Below are positions 36,336-44,455 of a DNA stretch of 64,000 nucleotides, piece after piece (within the stretch, counting starts at the first letter, position 1; every line of letters begins with the position of its first letter). Made by a program: the position numbers and the translations under genes. The notes under the pieces were generated by a model. The model saw nothing but the letters and a program-made list of their open reading frames with translations, did not search any database and was not told where the DNA came from. This DNA is from Nakamurella flavida (lineage in GTDB: Bacteria > Actinomycetota > Actinomycetes > Mycobacteriales > Nakamurellaceae): positions 3,669,001-3,733,000 of the forward strand of contig NZ_JAUSQV010000001.1 in NCBI RefSeq assembly GCF_030811475.1. The letters are read 5' to 3'.

Positions 36336-37154
36336 ATGGGAATGCTCTGCGCCGTGGCCTTCAGCCGGAACGGCCAGCTGCACTACGCCGACCCCGGTGA
36401 CCTCCGCCCCGAGGTGGGGGACGTGGTGATGGTGCCGACGGCCCAGGGGCCGGTGGCCGCCACCGTCATGTGGGCGTCGGAGTACAGCTCCGAGGACACC
36501 GAGGGCTTCCCCCGACTGGCCGGCATGGCCACCCCGTCCGATCTGGTCGCCACCGAGCTGCTGCGCAAGACCAAGGCATCCACGCTGGTCGCCGCCCGCA
36601 AGCTGATCCGCGCGCACGGCCTGCCGATGAAGGTGCTCGCGGTCGATCCGCAGCCCTCGGCCGGCAAGATCGTCATCTTCTACTCCTCGCCGGACACGGT
36701 CGACTTCCGCTCGCTGCTGCGGGACCTGTCGGCCACCCTGGGCAGTCGCATCGAGCTGCGTCAGCTCGCGGCCCGGGACGCCGTGCGGGTGACCGGGGCG
36801 ATCGGGTCGTGCGGACGGGACACCTGCTGCTCCACCTTCCTCAAGGACTTCGAGCCGGTGACCCTGGCCATGGCCCGTGATCAGGACCTGCCCGCCAACC
36901 CGATGCGGATCTCGGGGGCGTGCGGCCGGTTGATGTGCTGCCTGAAGTACGAGCACCCGCTCTACCAGGAGTTCGCCGCCACCGCGCCGGCCGTGGGTGA
37001 GCAGGTGGACACCCCGGAGGGCCCGGGTCGGGTGGTGGGGCACTCGGTGCCGGGGGAGTCCCTGGTGATCAAGTTGGCTGCCGACGGCACGAAGACCGTC
37101 TGCCCGAAGGCCTCGGTGTGCGGGGCGCGCAAGGCCTACGAGTCCCGGGACTGA
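36336..37154 (+). CDS. ricT: PSP1 domain protein RicT (YaaT-like)
   Basis: A 272-residue PSP1/RicT protein. Conserved cysteines are in GSCGRDTCCS and GACGRLMCCLKYEHPLY, which in Bacillus RicT join RicA and RicF in a 4Fe-4S-containing complex that helps RNase Y-dependent mRNA processing. No RicA/RicF genes are visible here, and actinobacterial function is not established. TACCGT ends 8 nt before the ATG, consistent with a very short or absent leader. It lies 51 bp after holB, a neighbourhood common in Gram-positive bacteria. Confidence 0.92.
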   Translation: MGMLCAVAFSRNGQLHYADPGDLRPEVGDVVMVPTAQGPVAATVMWASEYSSEDTEGFPRLAGMATPSDLVATELLRKTKASTLVAARKLIRAHGLPMKVLAVDPQPSAGKIVIFYSSPDTVDFRSLLRDLSATLGSRIELRQLAARDAVRVTGAIGSCGRDTCCSTFLKDFEPVTLAMARDQDLPANPMRISGACGRLMCCLKYEHPLYQEFAATAPAVGEQVDTPEGPGRVVGHSVPGESLVIKLAADGTKTVCPKASVCGARKAYESRD

Positions 37155-37353
37155 CGACCGGGTTCGCTCGACCGACTGACCGACCAGCGCTGCTGCGGAC
37201 CCGTTCGGGTCTGTGCCTTCGCTGTGCGAAGTGTTAGCTTCCTCACGCGCCCTTCACATCCCCGACCGTGCGTATCCCGCACCCCGGGAGTGGGCGCTCG
37301 GGCCGACCCCACCGCCGTCGTCGGCCGACACCCTCGAGGTCGATGGAGGCAGT

Positions 37354-38892
37354 GTGCGCAAGTCCGCCGCGATCGTGGCATCCCTGCTGTTGGGGTCATT
37401 GATCGTCCCCGTGTCCTCGGCATCGGCCCTGGACGACGTCAACACCAAGAAGCTCCGCAACGCGGTCACCGTCAACGGGATCCTCGCCCACGAGCGCGTC
37501 CTGCAGCGCATCGCCAACCGCAACGACGGCAACCGGGCCTCCGGCACCCAGGGCTACGCCGAGTCGGTGGACTACGTGAAGGCCCGGCTGGAGGCGTCCG
37601 GCTACGACGTCACCGTCCAGGAATTCACCTTCCCGTTCTTCCGCACCCTCGGTCCCTCGACGCTGGCCCAGGTCTCACCCGCCGCGGGCAGCTACGAGAA
37701 CGCCACGCTCGAGTACTCCGGCAACGGCGAGGTGACGGGCACGGTCGTGCCGGCCGGCGGGATCCAGGTCCCCCCGCCGGAGACCCCGGGGGTGGCTGCC
37801 GGTTGCCTGCCGAGCGACTTCGTGCCGGCCTCGGCGACCGAGGACCAGATCGCCCTGGTCCAGCGCGGCACGTGCACGTTCGCCATCAAGACGGCCAACG
37901 CGGTGACCGCCGGGTACGACGCGGTCGTCGTGTTCAACGAGGGTCAGCCGGGCCGCGACGGACTGCTGGAGGGGGTCACCCTGGGCGAACCGGTCGAGGT
38001 GCCGGTGGTGGGCGTCGACTACGCGGACGGTGCCGCGCTCTACGCCGCGGCCCTGGCCGGCCCGGTCACCCTGCAGGTGTCCACCCAGACCGAGTACGAC
38101 CCGGAGGCGGTCACCTACAACGTGCTCGCCGACACGAGGAAGGGCGACCCGGACCAGGTCGTCGTGGTCGGCGCCCACCTGGACTCCGTCGTGGCGGGGC
38201 CGGGGATCAACGACAACGGCAGCGGGACGGCCACCATCCTGGAGATCGCCGAGGAGATGGCCAAGCTCGGTGTCGCCCCCCGCAAGCAGGTGCGCTTCGC
38301 GTTCTGGGGCGCGGAGGAGGCCGGGCTGCTGGGCTCGGAGCACTACGTCGACACCCTGTCCGACGACGAGCTCGGCACCATCTACGCCAACCTCAATTTC
38401 GACATGGTCGGGTCCCCGAACTACGTGCGGTTCGTCTACGACGGTGACCTGTCCGATTCCGAGCTGGACGGCGCCGCCCCGCCCGGATCCGCCCAGATCG
38501 AGACCCTGTTCACCGACTACTTCGCCGGCCAGGACCTGGCCACCGCACCGACCGCGTTCGACGGACGCTCGGACTACGGTCCGTTCATCACCGCGGGCAT
38601 CCCGGCCGGTGGGTTGTTCAGCGGGGCGGAAGGCATCAAGACCGAAGCGGAGGCCGCGATCTTCGGCGGCACGGCCGGGGTGGCCTACGACCCGAACTAC
38701 CACCAGGCCGGCGACACCATCGGCAACCTGAACACGAAGGCCCTGGCCGAGTTCGGCGACGCCGCCGCCCACGCCGTCTGGACGATGGCGCGCAGCAGGT
38801 CCGGTCTGTACGAGGACGGGTCGCGGATGGCCCGTTCCGCGCCGCCGACCAAGGACAGCTTCGACCGGTGGGGCTCGGACTGGGTCCGCTGA
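37354..38892 (+). CDS. Secreted M28 family aminopeptidase with PA domain
   Basis: A 512-residue secreted zinc aminopeptidase. A Sec signal peptide (residues 1-24, ending SSASA) precedes the pro region, a protease-associated insert (about 140-250, with IALVQRGTCTFAIKTANA) and the M28 catalytic core. Zinc ligands and catalytic residues can be read as His-Asp in GAHLDSV, Asp in NDNGSGTA, Glu-Glu in GAEEAGLLGS, Asp in NFDMVGS and His in NYHQAGDT. Related to Streptomyces griseus aminopeptidase and mycobacterial LpqL. GTG at 37354 has GGAGG at 4 nt. It stands alone, followed by a tRNA. Confidence 0.9.
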   Translation: MRKSAAIVASLLLGSLIVPVSSASALDDVNTKKLRNAVTVNGILAHERVLQRIANRNDGNRASGTQGYAESVDYVKARLEASGYDVTVQEFTFPFFRTLGPSTLAQVSPAAGSYENATLEYSGNGEVTGTVVPAGGIQVPPPETPGVAAGCLPSDFVPASATEDQIALVQRGTCTFAIKTANAVTAGYDAVVVFNEGQPGRDGLLEGVTLGEPVEVPVVGVDYADGAALYAAALAGPVTLQVSTQTEYDPEAVTYNVLADTRKGDPDQVVVVGAHLDSVVAGPGINDNGSGTATILEIAEEMAKLGVAPRKQVRFAFWGAEEAGLLGSEHYVDTLSDDELGTIYANLNFDMVGSPNYVRFVYDGDLSDSELDGAAPPGSAQIETLFTDYFAGQDLATAPTAFDGRSDYGPFITAGIPAGGLFSGAEGIKTEAEAAIFGGTAGVAYDPNYHQAGDTIGNLNTKALAEFGDAAAHAVWTMARSRSGLYEDGSRMARSAPPTKDSFDRWGSDWVR

Positions 38893-38941
38893 CCCGGGCG
38901 TGAGCGGGGGTGTGGCCGGCAGCGGTTACACTTTCCCCGCT

Positions 38942-39014
38942 GCCGCTTTAGCTCAGTCGGTAGAGCGTCTCACTCGTAATGAGAAGGTCTGGGGTTCGAT
39001 TCCCCAAAGCGGCT
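38942..39014 (+). tRNA. tRNA-Thr(CGU)
   Basis: A 73-nt cloverleaf: acceptor GCCGCTT/AAGCGGC, anticodon arm TCTCA-CTCGTAA-TGAGA giving anticodon CGT, TTCGATT T-loop, discriminator T; CCA is not encoded. A TACACT -10 box at 38927-38932 lies just upstream and a hairpin terminator follows at 39025. Confidence 0.95.
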
Positions 39015-39024
39015 CCGCCCGCAC

Positions 39025-39055
39025 CGCCCGTCACCTGGTCACCAGGTGGCGGGCG
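39025..39055 (+). terminator. Terminator of tRNA-Thr
   Basis: CGCCCG-T-CACCTGGT pairs with ACCAGGTG-G-CGGGCG, a 15-bp stem with one U-G pair and a very tight loop, 11 nt after the tRNA. Confidence 0.65.
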
Positions 39056-39109
39056 TCGTGCGTTGCGGGTCCCGGTGTATCACCGGCCCGCGCCGATCCT
39101 CCGTCCGGC

Positions 39110-39697
39110 ATGATGACGAACCGGCGCCTGGCGCCGATGCTGATCGTGCTCGGTCTGGCCGTCGGGGGATGCGCCACCACGGGACCCGGCCCCGGACCGG
39201 ATCCCGGTTCCGGCCCGTCGGTGTCCGGGGACGGCTTCGCCGGGCTGACCGTCCTGCGTTCCTCCGTCAGCGACGTGGAGACGAGCCTGGGGTTGACCAC
39301 GCCGTTCTCGGCGCCGCAGACCGAGGACTGCTCCCTGCACATCTGGGCCGACGACGGGTTGGCGGTGACGACCACGGCGGCGGGGACCGTCCTGGCCTTC
39401 GTGATGCAGGGACCGGAGGCCAGCACCCCGCAGGGCATCGCCGTCGGCAGCACCGCCGCCGACCTGGACGCGGCCTACGGCTCCGCACTGACGGTGATCC
39501 GGCGCGACTCGCCGGCCGGCGGCCCCGTGGTGCTCGTCGACAACCGGACGAGCGACGAGTCCAGCCATCTGGCCTTCGACCTGACCGCCGACGGCGACGT
39601 GGCCAGGATCCGGGTCGGGGCGCTGCCCTGGGTGGGGTACGCCGACTACTGCTCGGACGAGGCGAGCCGGCCGGAGAGCACGGGCTGGCCGCTGTAG
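39110..39697 (+). CDS. Putative lipoprotein
   Basis: A 195-residue protein with a signal peptide (MMTNRRLAPMLIVLGLAVGGC) ending in a VGGC lipobox, a Gly/Pro-rich linker, and a domain with LRSSVSDVETSLGL, TEDCSLHIWADDGLAVTT and QGIAVGSTAADLDAAYG. The last segment resembles the GxTxxDVxxxYG motif of SmpA/BLIP-like or similar repeat folds, but this is weak. Two further Cys could form a disulfide. No ribosome-binding site is obvious; a second ATG follows directly. Function unknown. Confidence 0.65.
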   Translation: MMTNRRLAPMLIVLGLAVGGCATTGPGPGPDPGSGPSVSGDGFAGLTVLRSSVSDVETSLGLTTPFSAPQTEDCSLHIWADDGLAVTTTAAGTVLAFVMQGPEASTPQGIAVGSTAADLDAAYGSALTVIRRDSPAGGPVVLVDNRTSDESSHLAFDLTADGDVARIRVGALPWVGYADYCSDEASRPESTGWPL

Positions 39698-39738
39698 GCC
39701 GGCGCGCGGCCGTTCGTCCGGGCGGGGCGCCGGGGCAG

Positions 39739-41037
39739 TCAGACCGTCTCGACGATCGGCCCGATCCCGCGCCAGGCCCGGCCGGGTTCGGCGGCCGGTC
39801 GGTCGGTGGCCGTGCCGTACCGGCCGGGGGACTCGATCCCCGCCGTGGTCACCGGGCCGGCGGTGACCGGCAGGTCGAACGCGTCGGGGAGTGCGGTGAA
39901 GTCGGCCGTCCCGTCGGTCTGCACGACCTGGACCTGGTACGTGGCACCGGGGTGCAGCAGTGCGCCGGACAGATGCAGCACGTTGCGGCCGGGGGAGACG
40001 GTCACGCTCTCCTGCACGAGCAGGGTCCCGCCCAGCCAGAGCTGGGCCAGCACCGTCCGGGGTTCCCGCCCCGGGTGCTCCCACAGCAACCCGGTGAACG
40101 CGCCCGGGATGGTGACCCGGAACCGCAGACCGGACGCGACGACGCCGGTCCCGTTGTGCTGACGCCCGGGGGACAGGCCCGCGTCGAACGGGAAGTGCGT
40201 CGTGGTCCACGGCGGTTCCGGCTGCGCGGGATCCCAGGCCCACACCTTCATCCCGTACACCCGCAGGTGGCCTTCCCCGTGCGTCCCGGGGGTGTGCGAT
40301 CCGGACTGCAGCAGGAAGGCCATCGGTACCCGGGGGACGGCCGTGCGGGTCTGGTGCAGCAGCCGGTACGGCCCGCCGGCGACCGCGGTGAGGATGCGGA
40401 CCGACCCGGGATCGCCCCGGTCGGGCCGCGGCGGACGCCACTCGACGAGGGCCTGCACCCGATCGGCCAGCCGCACCCCCGGTCGCCGGAGGACATCAGT
40501 GGTCCCGGCCGGGTCGGCGTGGTGGAAGGCGCCACCCACCGCGGTCGAGGTGAGAGCTGCCTCCACCACGTCGATCTCGCCGTCGTCGGGCCAGCGGCCG
40601 CGGTGGGGGAAGAGCAGGACGGCGAGCCCGAAGTTCTCGGGTTCGCCGGTCACCGCCAGGTCGCACCACATCCGCCCGCCGAGCAGGGCGTACTCCCCGT
40701 CGGCCAGCACCGGCTTGAGCACCGCGGCCAGCGGGGTCGGTGTGCCGTCCACATCGCCGACGTGGCAATGGATGTCGAACCAGCCGGCGTGCTCGGGCAC
40801 GCTCAGCGTGCGGCTGATGTCGTACCGGGCGCGGCCCGAGGTGTCGCCGCCGCCGCAGTAGGTGGTGAGCATCCCGCCGTAGGCACCGGCGGCGGCGCAG
40901 GTCGGATCCAGGGCGCCGCGGTCGGGGAGGTGCTCGAACGCGCCCACCGGCATCGGCACGGTGGGCACCATGCGGGCCAGCATCGGCCCCCACCCGGGGG
41001 CCGCGTCCGGGAGCTCCGGTGCAGCGCGCTGGATCAC
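39739..41037 (-). CDS. GH16-like (concanavalin fold) protein with C-terminal beta domain
   Basis: A 432-residue protein. Residues about 60-280 look like a concanavalin-fold glycoside hydrolase: DGEIDVVEA (Glu154, Asp156, Glu159) matches the family 16 catalytic ExDxxE motif, preceded by WFDIHCHVGD and followed by AFHHAD. A second beta-rich domain (about 285-400, ASGLRFRVTIPGAFTGLLW) resembles DUF4082-like modules. No signal peptide is seen, odd for a polysaccharide hydrolase; the true start may be elsewhere or export may use another route. The GTG lies 14 bp after the MarR gene stop, so they form a likely operon. Confidence 0.55.
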   Translation of the reverse strand: MIQRAAPELPDAAPGWGPMLARMVPTVPMPVGAFEHLPDRGALDPTCAAAGAYGGMLTTYCGGGDTSGRARYDISRTLSVPEHAGWFDIHCHVGDVDGTPTPLAAVLKPVLADGEYALLGGRMWCDLAVTGEPENFGLAVLLFPHRGRWPDDGEIDVVEAALTSTAVGGAFHHADPAGTTDVLRRPGVRLADRVQALVEWRPPRPDRGDPGSVRILTAVAGGPYRLLHQTRTAVPRVPMAFLLQSGSHTPGTHGEGHLRVYGMKVWAWDPAQPEPPWTTTHFPFDAGLSPGRQHNGTGVVASGLRFRVTIPGAFTGLLWEHPGREPRTVLAQLWLGGTLLVQESVTVSPGRNVLHLSGALLHPGATYQVQVVQTDGTADFTALPDAFDLPVTAGPVTTAGIESPGRYGTATDRPAAEPGRAWRGIGPIVETV

Positions 41038-41051
41038 GGCCGGCCGGTCGA

Positions 41052-41537
41052 TCAGGAGTGGCGGTGGCCGGGGCGCAGGGTGTCCTGCGTGAGCCGCGCC
41101 GTGACGATCTCGCAGATGTGTCGCAGTTCGGCCACCTGGTCGTCGTCCAGGCCGTCGAACACCATGGAGCGCACCGTCTCCGCGTGCCCGGGGGCGACGC
41201 GTTCCAGTTCGGCCCGGCCGGCCGGGGTGAGCTCGGCGATCTGGCCGCGACGATCACCCGGGGCCGGGGTGCGGCGCACCCAGCCGGACTGCTCGAGCCG
41301 GGCGACCGCGTGCGACAACCGGGACTGCGACGAGCGGGCCGCCGTCGCCAGCTGGTTCATCCGCAGGCATCCGTCGGGTGCCTCGGACAGGGAGACCAGG
41401 ATGATGAAGTAGGCGTGCGGCATGCCCGCGGCGGCATGCAGATCGCGCTCGATCCGCTCGTTCAGCTCGCCGCTCATGGTCAGGAACGCCCGCCAGGCCG
41501 CCTGTTGGGACGCGGACAGCCACGGGTCGGAGCTCAC
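41052..41537 (-). CDS. MarR family transcriptional regulator
   Basis: A 161-residue winged-helix regulator: LRMNQLATAARSSQSRLSHAVARLEQSGWVRRTPAPGDRRGQIAELT contains the recognition helix and the basic wing with the Asp-Arg of MarR proteins. TACACT stands 7 nt before the GTG at 41537, so the mRNA is probably leaderless. It probably controls itself, the GH16-like gene behind it, and perhaps the divergent ribD gene, through the AT-rich gap 41538-41624. The inducing ligand is unknown. Confidence 0.87.
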   Translation of the reverse strand: MSSDPWLSASQQAAWRAFLTMSGELNERIERDLHAAAGMPHAYFIILVSLSEAPDGCLRMNQLATAARSSQSRLSHAVARLEQSGWVRRTPAPGDRRGQIAELTPAGRAELERVAPGHAETVRSMVFDGLDDDQVAELRHICEIVTARLTQDTLRPGHRHS

Positions 41538-41624
41538 CTGCGAAAGTGTAGAGCCAAGGTAATTGAATCTTCACCGTTCCCGGCCGCTGCGTCCGGTGTC
41601 GGGGCGGGGGTCGAGACTGGACCG

Positions 41625-42722
41625 GTGACATCCGCCGTGAGCACCGTCGAGATCGCCGCACTGGACGAGGCGGCCGCCCTGGCCGCCCGGGGCGCCGGGA
41701 CCGCCCTGCCCAACCCGGTGGTGGGGTGCGTGCTGCTCGACCCGGCCGGCGGCGTGGTCGGCCGGGGCTGGCACGAACGGGCCGGCGGGCCGCACGCCGA
41801 GGTGGTGGCGCTGGCCGAGGCCGGTGCGGCCGCGGCGGGGTCCACCGCCGTCGTGACGCTGGAGCCGTGCAACCACACCGGCCGGACGGGCCCGTGCTCG
41901 GCGGCCCTGCTGGCCGCCGGGGTGGTGCGGGTGCTTGTGGCTGTCCGGGATCCGTTCCTGCCCGCCGCGGGCGGCATCGAGCACCTGCGTGCCGCCGGCG
42001 TGGAGGTGGTGGACCTGAGTGCGGTGGGTGCGGACGACCCGGCGGCGGCGGCGGCGGTGGTCGCTTCCCGGCAGGTCAACCGGGTCTGGCTCACCGCGGT
42101 GGCCCGGCAGCGGCCGTACGTCACCGTCAAGGCGGGCATGACCCTGGACGGACGGGTCGCCGCCCCGGACGGCACCAGCCGGTGGATCACCTCGGCGGAG
42201 TCCCGGGCCGATGTGCACCGGCTGCGGGGCGAGGTGGACACCATGCTCGTCGGCGTGGGCACGGTGCTCGCCGACGATCCCGCGCTGACCGCGCGGGGCG
42301 CCGACGGCCGGCCCACCGGGCGGCAGCCGCTGCGGGTGGTGCTGGACTCGGCCGGGCGTACCCCGGCCGGCGCCCGGGTCCGCGACGACGCCGCGCCCAC
42401 CTGGATCGTCACGGCGGACGAGACACCCGCGACGGACACGGGTCTCGATCTGGCCGGCGTGCTGGCCGAGCTGTACCGGCGGGGCCGGCGGCACGTCCTG
42501 GTGGAGGGGGGCCCGCGGGTGGCCGCGTCCTTCTTCGATGCCGGGCTGGTCGACGAGGCGCTGTTCTACCTCGCGCCGACGGTGCTCGGGGCGGGGACCC
42601 CGGCCGTGGCCGGCGGTGCGGCGGGCACGCTGACCGACCGGCGGGACGGCGAGCTGGTCGAGGTCACCCGCCTGGGGCCGGACGTCCGGCTGCGGGTGGC
42701 GTTCCCGTCCGCCGGGCGTTGA
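41625..42722 (+). CDS. ribD: Bifunctional riboflavin biosynthesis deaminase/reductase
   Basis: A 365-residue RibD with both domains. The N-terminal zinc deaminase has HAE (His57, Glu59) and EPCNHTGRTGPC (Cys82, Cys91); the C-terminal reductase begins about residue 160 (RPYVTVKAGMTLDGRVA) and has the NADPH-binding HVLVEGGPRVAASFF segment. It converts the first pyrimidine product of GTP cyclohydrolase II into 5-amino-6-ribitylaminouracil phosphate. No other rib genes and no FMN riboswitch were found next to it. GTG start; an alternative GTG lies four codons on. Confidence 0.92.
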   Translation: MTSAVSTVEIAALDEAAALAARGAGTALPNPVVGCVLLDPAGGVVGRGWHERAGGPHAEVVALAEAGAAAAGSTAVVTLEPCNHTGRTGPCSAALLAAGVVRVLVAVRDPFLPAAGGIEHLRAAGVEVVDLSAVGADDPAAAAAVVASRQVNRVWLTAVARQRPYVTVKAGMTLDGRVAAPDGTSRWITSAESRADVHRLRGEVDTMLVGVGTVLADDPALTARGADGRPTGRQPLRVVLDSAGRTPAGARVRDDAAPTWIVTADETPATDTGLDLAGVLAELYRRGRRHVLVEGGPRVAASFFDAGLVDEALFYLAPTVLGAGTPAVAGGAAGTLTDRRDGELVEVTRLGPDVRLRVAFPSAGR

Positions 42723-42852
42723 GCCGTCGTCACGGGGCCCTGTCACCCGCTCGCGCCTGCACACCGACCCGACGGAACGACTCCTAGAGTCGCAGCATGT
42801 CGCTGCGTGGGTCCGGTGGTCCGGCGGGGGAGTGGGCGGTGACCCGCCGGTG

Positions 42853-42869
42853 GACCGGGTCACCCGGTC
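42853..42869 (-). terminator. Possible terminator of tRNA-Lys
   Basis: GACCGGG and CCCGGTC form a 7-bp stem with a TCA loop just beyond the 3' end of the tRNA on its strand. It is short and lacks a clear T tract. Confidence 0.4.
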
Positions 42870-42877
42870 GGGAAGGG

Positions 42878-42950
42878 TGGGCCCCGTGGGACTCGAACCC
42901 ACAACCCGCGGATTAAAAGTCCGCTGCTCTGCCAATTGAGCTAGAGGCCC
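42878..42950 (-). tRNA. tRNA-Lys(UUU)
   Basis: A 73-nt cloverleaf on the minus strand: acceptor GGGCCTC/GGGGCCC with one U-G pair, anticodon arm GCGGA-CTTTTAA-TCCGC giving TTT, T arm GTGGG-TTCGAGT-CCCAC, discriminator A. CCA is not encoded. Confidence 0.95.
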
Positions 42951-43093
42951 CGACGGCCGGAGCGGCCGCGGACCGAGCCTACCGGCAGGCCCGCGGTCCG
43001 ACCCCGCTCCGGTGCCCGGACGGTCCGCGGTGGGGTGGGTGCAGGACAGGGAACGCCCGGCGACCGTTGCCGGGGAGAGACGAGGGGACCGCC

Positions 43094-44455
43094 GTGGGGT
43101 TGTTCAGCAAGCGCGCCGCTCGGGCGGGTCAGCACCGGGCGGACCCGGAACAGGCCGAGCTGACCGACCCGGGGGTGCAGGACGGTGTCCCACCCCTGGG
43201 ACCACCGGCGTCCGGACCCACCGACGGTCCCGACGGCGCGGGTCCGGCCGACCCCGCCGAGCGCGCGGGGCGGCACGAGGCCGCCGACCCGGTCCCGCCG
43301 ACCGCGCTGGCCTGGTCGGCGCCCATGGAGGCGCCGCCGCTGGCCTCCCCGTCGCAGGGTCCGGTCGGCATCGACCCGCCCGACGGAGCCCCGACCGAAC
43401 TCGTCGCCCCCGTCGATGCCCCGGTGGAGATCGTCCCGGTCGGGGTGGCGCGGCCCGAACCGGCCCTGCAGGCCACCGGCCTCGGGGTGGCCGCCGACGG
43501 GCAGTGGATCTTCCAGGGGGTCGAGCTGCTGGTGCGGCGGGCCACCGTGGCCGCCGTCGTCGGCCCCCAGGGTTCCGGCCGGTCCAGCCTGCTGCTCGCG
43601 GTGACCGGCCGGCTGGCCGTCACCGCCGGGACCGCTGCGGTGGCCGGCGTGCTGGCCATTACCGATGCACCCGCCGTCCGGCAGCTGACGGCGGTGGCCC
43701 GGCTCGGCGACGTGGTCGCCCTCGAGGCGTCGCTCACCGTCGCCGAGTCGGTGGACGAGCGATGCCTGATCGACGGGGTCCGGACCTCCGCCGGCCGGGT
43801 CCGGTACGCCGAGGCCGCGCGGGTGCTCGGTCTGGCCGTGCCGGAGTACCTGCTCGTCCGTGATCTCACCCAGGAGGAGGCCACCCTGCTCGCGGTGGCC
43901 GTGGCCTGCGTCCGACCCAGCGATCTGATCGTCCTCGACGATCTGGACCGCGGTCTCGACGCTCCTGCCCAGCACCGGGTGGCCAAGGCGCTGAGTCGGC
44001 TGTCGCTCGTCGGCCCGGCCGTGCTGGTCTCCACCGTCGACGGCTGGCCGGTGAAGAACGTCGTCGCCACGATGATCACCCTGCCGCCCCGCGACCGGAC
44101 CGCCCTGATCCGCCCGGTCGAGGCCGTGGTCGTCGTCCCGGTGGCCGCCCCCGCGAGCATCCCGCCCGTCGTGGACCCGTCCTCCGCCGCCGCTGCCGGT
44201 GCCGCCCCGGAGTCGGTGGCCCCGCCGCCCCCGGCCTCCCCGGACGGCCCGATCGTGGCCGACCCGGCGTTCGCGCCCCCCGAGCCGCCCGTCGAGCCGC
44301 CGACCGAGCTGCTCGCCCGACCCGAGCTGCCCGCCGGGCCGCCCACCGCGCCGGTCGCCTTCCCCGTGGCCGCGTCCGCCGGGACCGACCCGGCCACCCG
44401 CACCCCGAACACCGGCACCCCGAACACCGGTACCGAGAGCAAGGACGCCCGATGA
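43094..44455 (+). CDS. Noncanonical ABC ATPase, partner of the YhgE/Pip protein
   Basis: A 453-residue protein. Residues 1-115 and 330-453 are Pro/Ala-rich and disordered; between them lies an ABC-type ATPase domain. Walker A reads GPQGSGRSS with Arg163 instead of Lys, Walker B is DLIVLDDLD with Asp in place of the catalytic Glu, and the signature is LTQEEA rather than LSGGQ. ATP hydrolysis is therefore doubtful. Related ABC-like proteins precede yhgE/pip genes in other actinobacteria. The GTG has GAGGGG at 6 nt. Its stop overlaps the next ATG (ATGA), so both products are made together. Confidence 0.8.
   Translation: MGLFSKRAARAGQHRADPEQAELTDPGVQDGVPPLGPPASGPTDGPDGAGPADPAERAGRHEAADPVPPTALAWSAPMEAPPLASPSQGPVGIDPPDGAPTELVAPVDAPVEIVPVGVARPEPALQATGLGVAADGQWIFQGVELLVRRATVAAVVGPQGSGRSSLLLAVTGRLAVTAGTAAVAGVLAITDAPAVRQLTAVARLGDVVALEASLTVAESVDERCLIDGVRTSAGRVRYAEAARVLGLAVPEYLLVRDLTQEEATLLAVAVACVRPSDLIVLDDLDRGLDAPAQHRVAKALSRLSLVGPAVLVSTVDGWPVKNVVATMITLPPRDRTALIRPVEAVVVVPVAAPASIPPVVDPSSAAAAGAAPESVAPPPPASPDGPIVADPAFAPPEPPVEPPTELLARPELPAGPPTAPVAFPVAASAGTDPATRTPNTGTPNTGTESKDAR

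Noticed and set aside
38942-39014. Integration site at tRNA-Thr (and the other tRNAs)
   Set aside because: No integrase gene and no duplicated tRNA 3' end was found near any of the five tRNA genes.
41538-41624. FMN riboswitch upstream of ribD
   Set aside because: The gap is only 87 bp and lacks the conserved RFN blocks.
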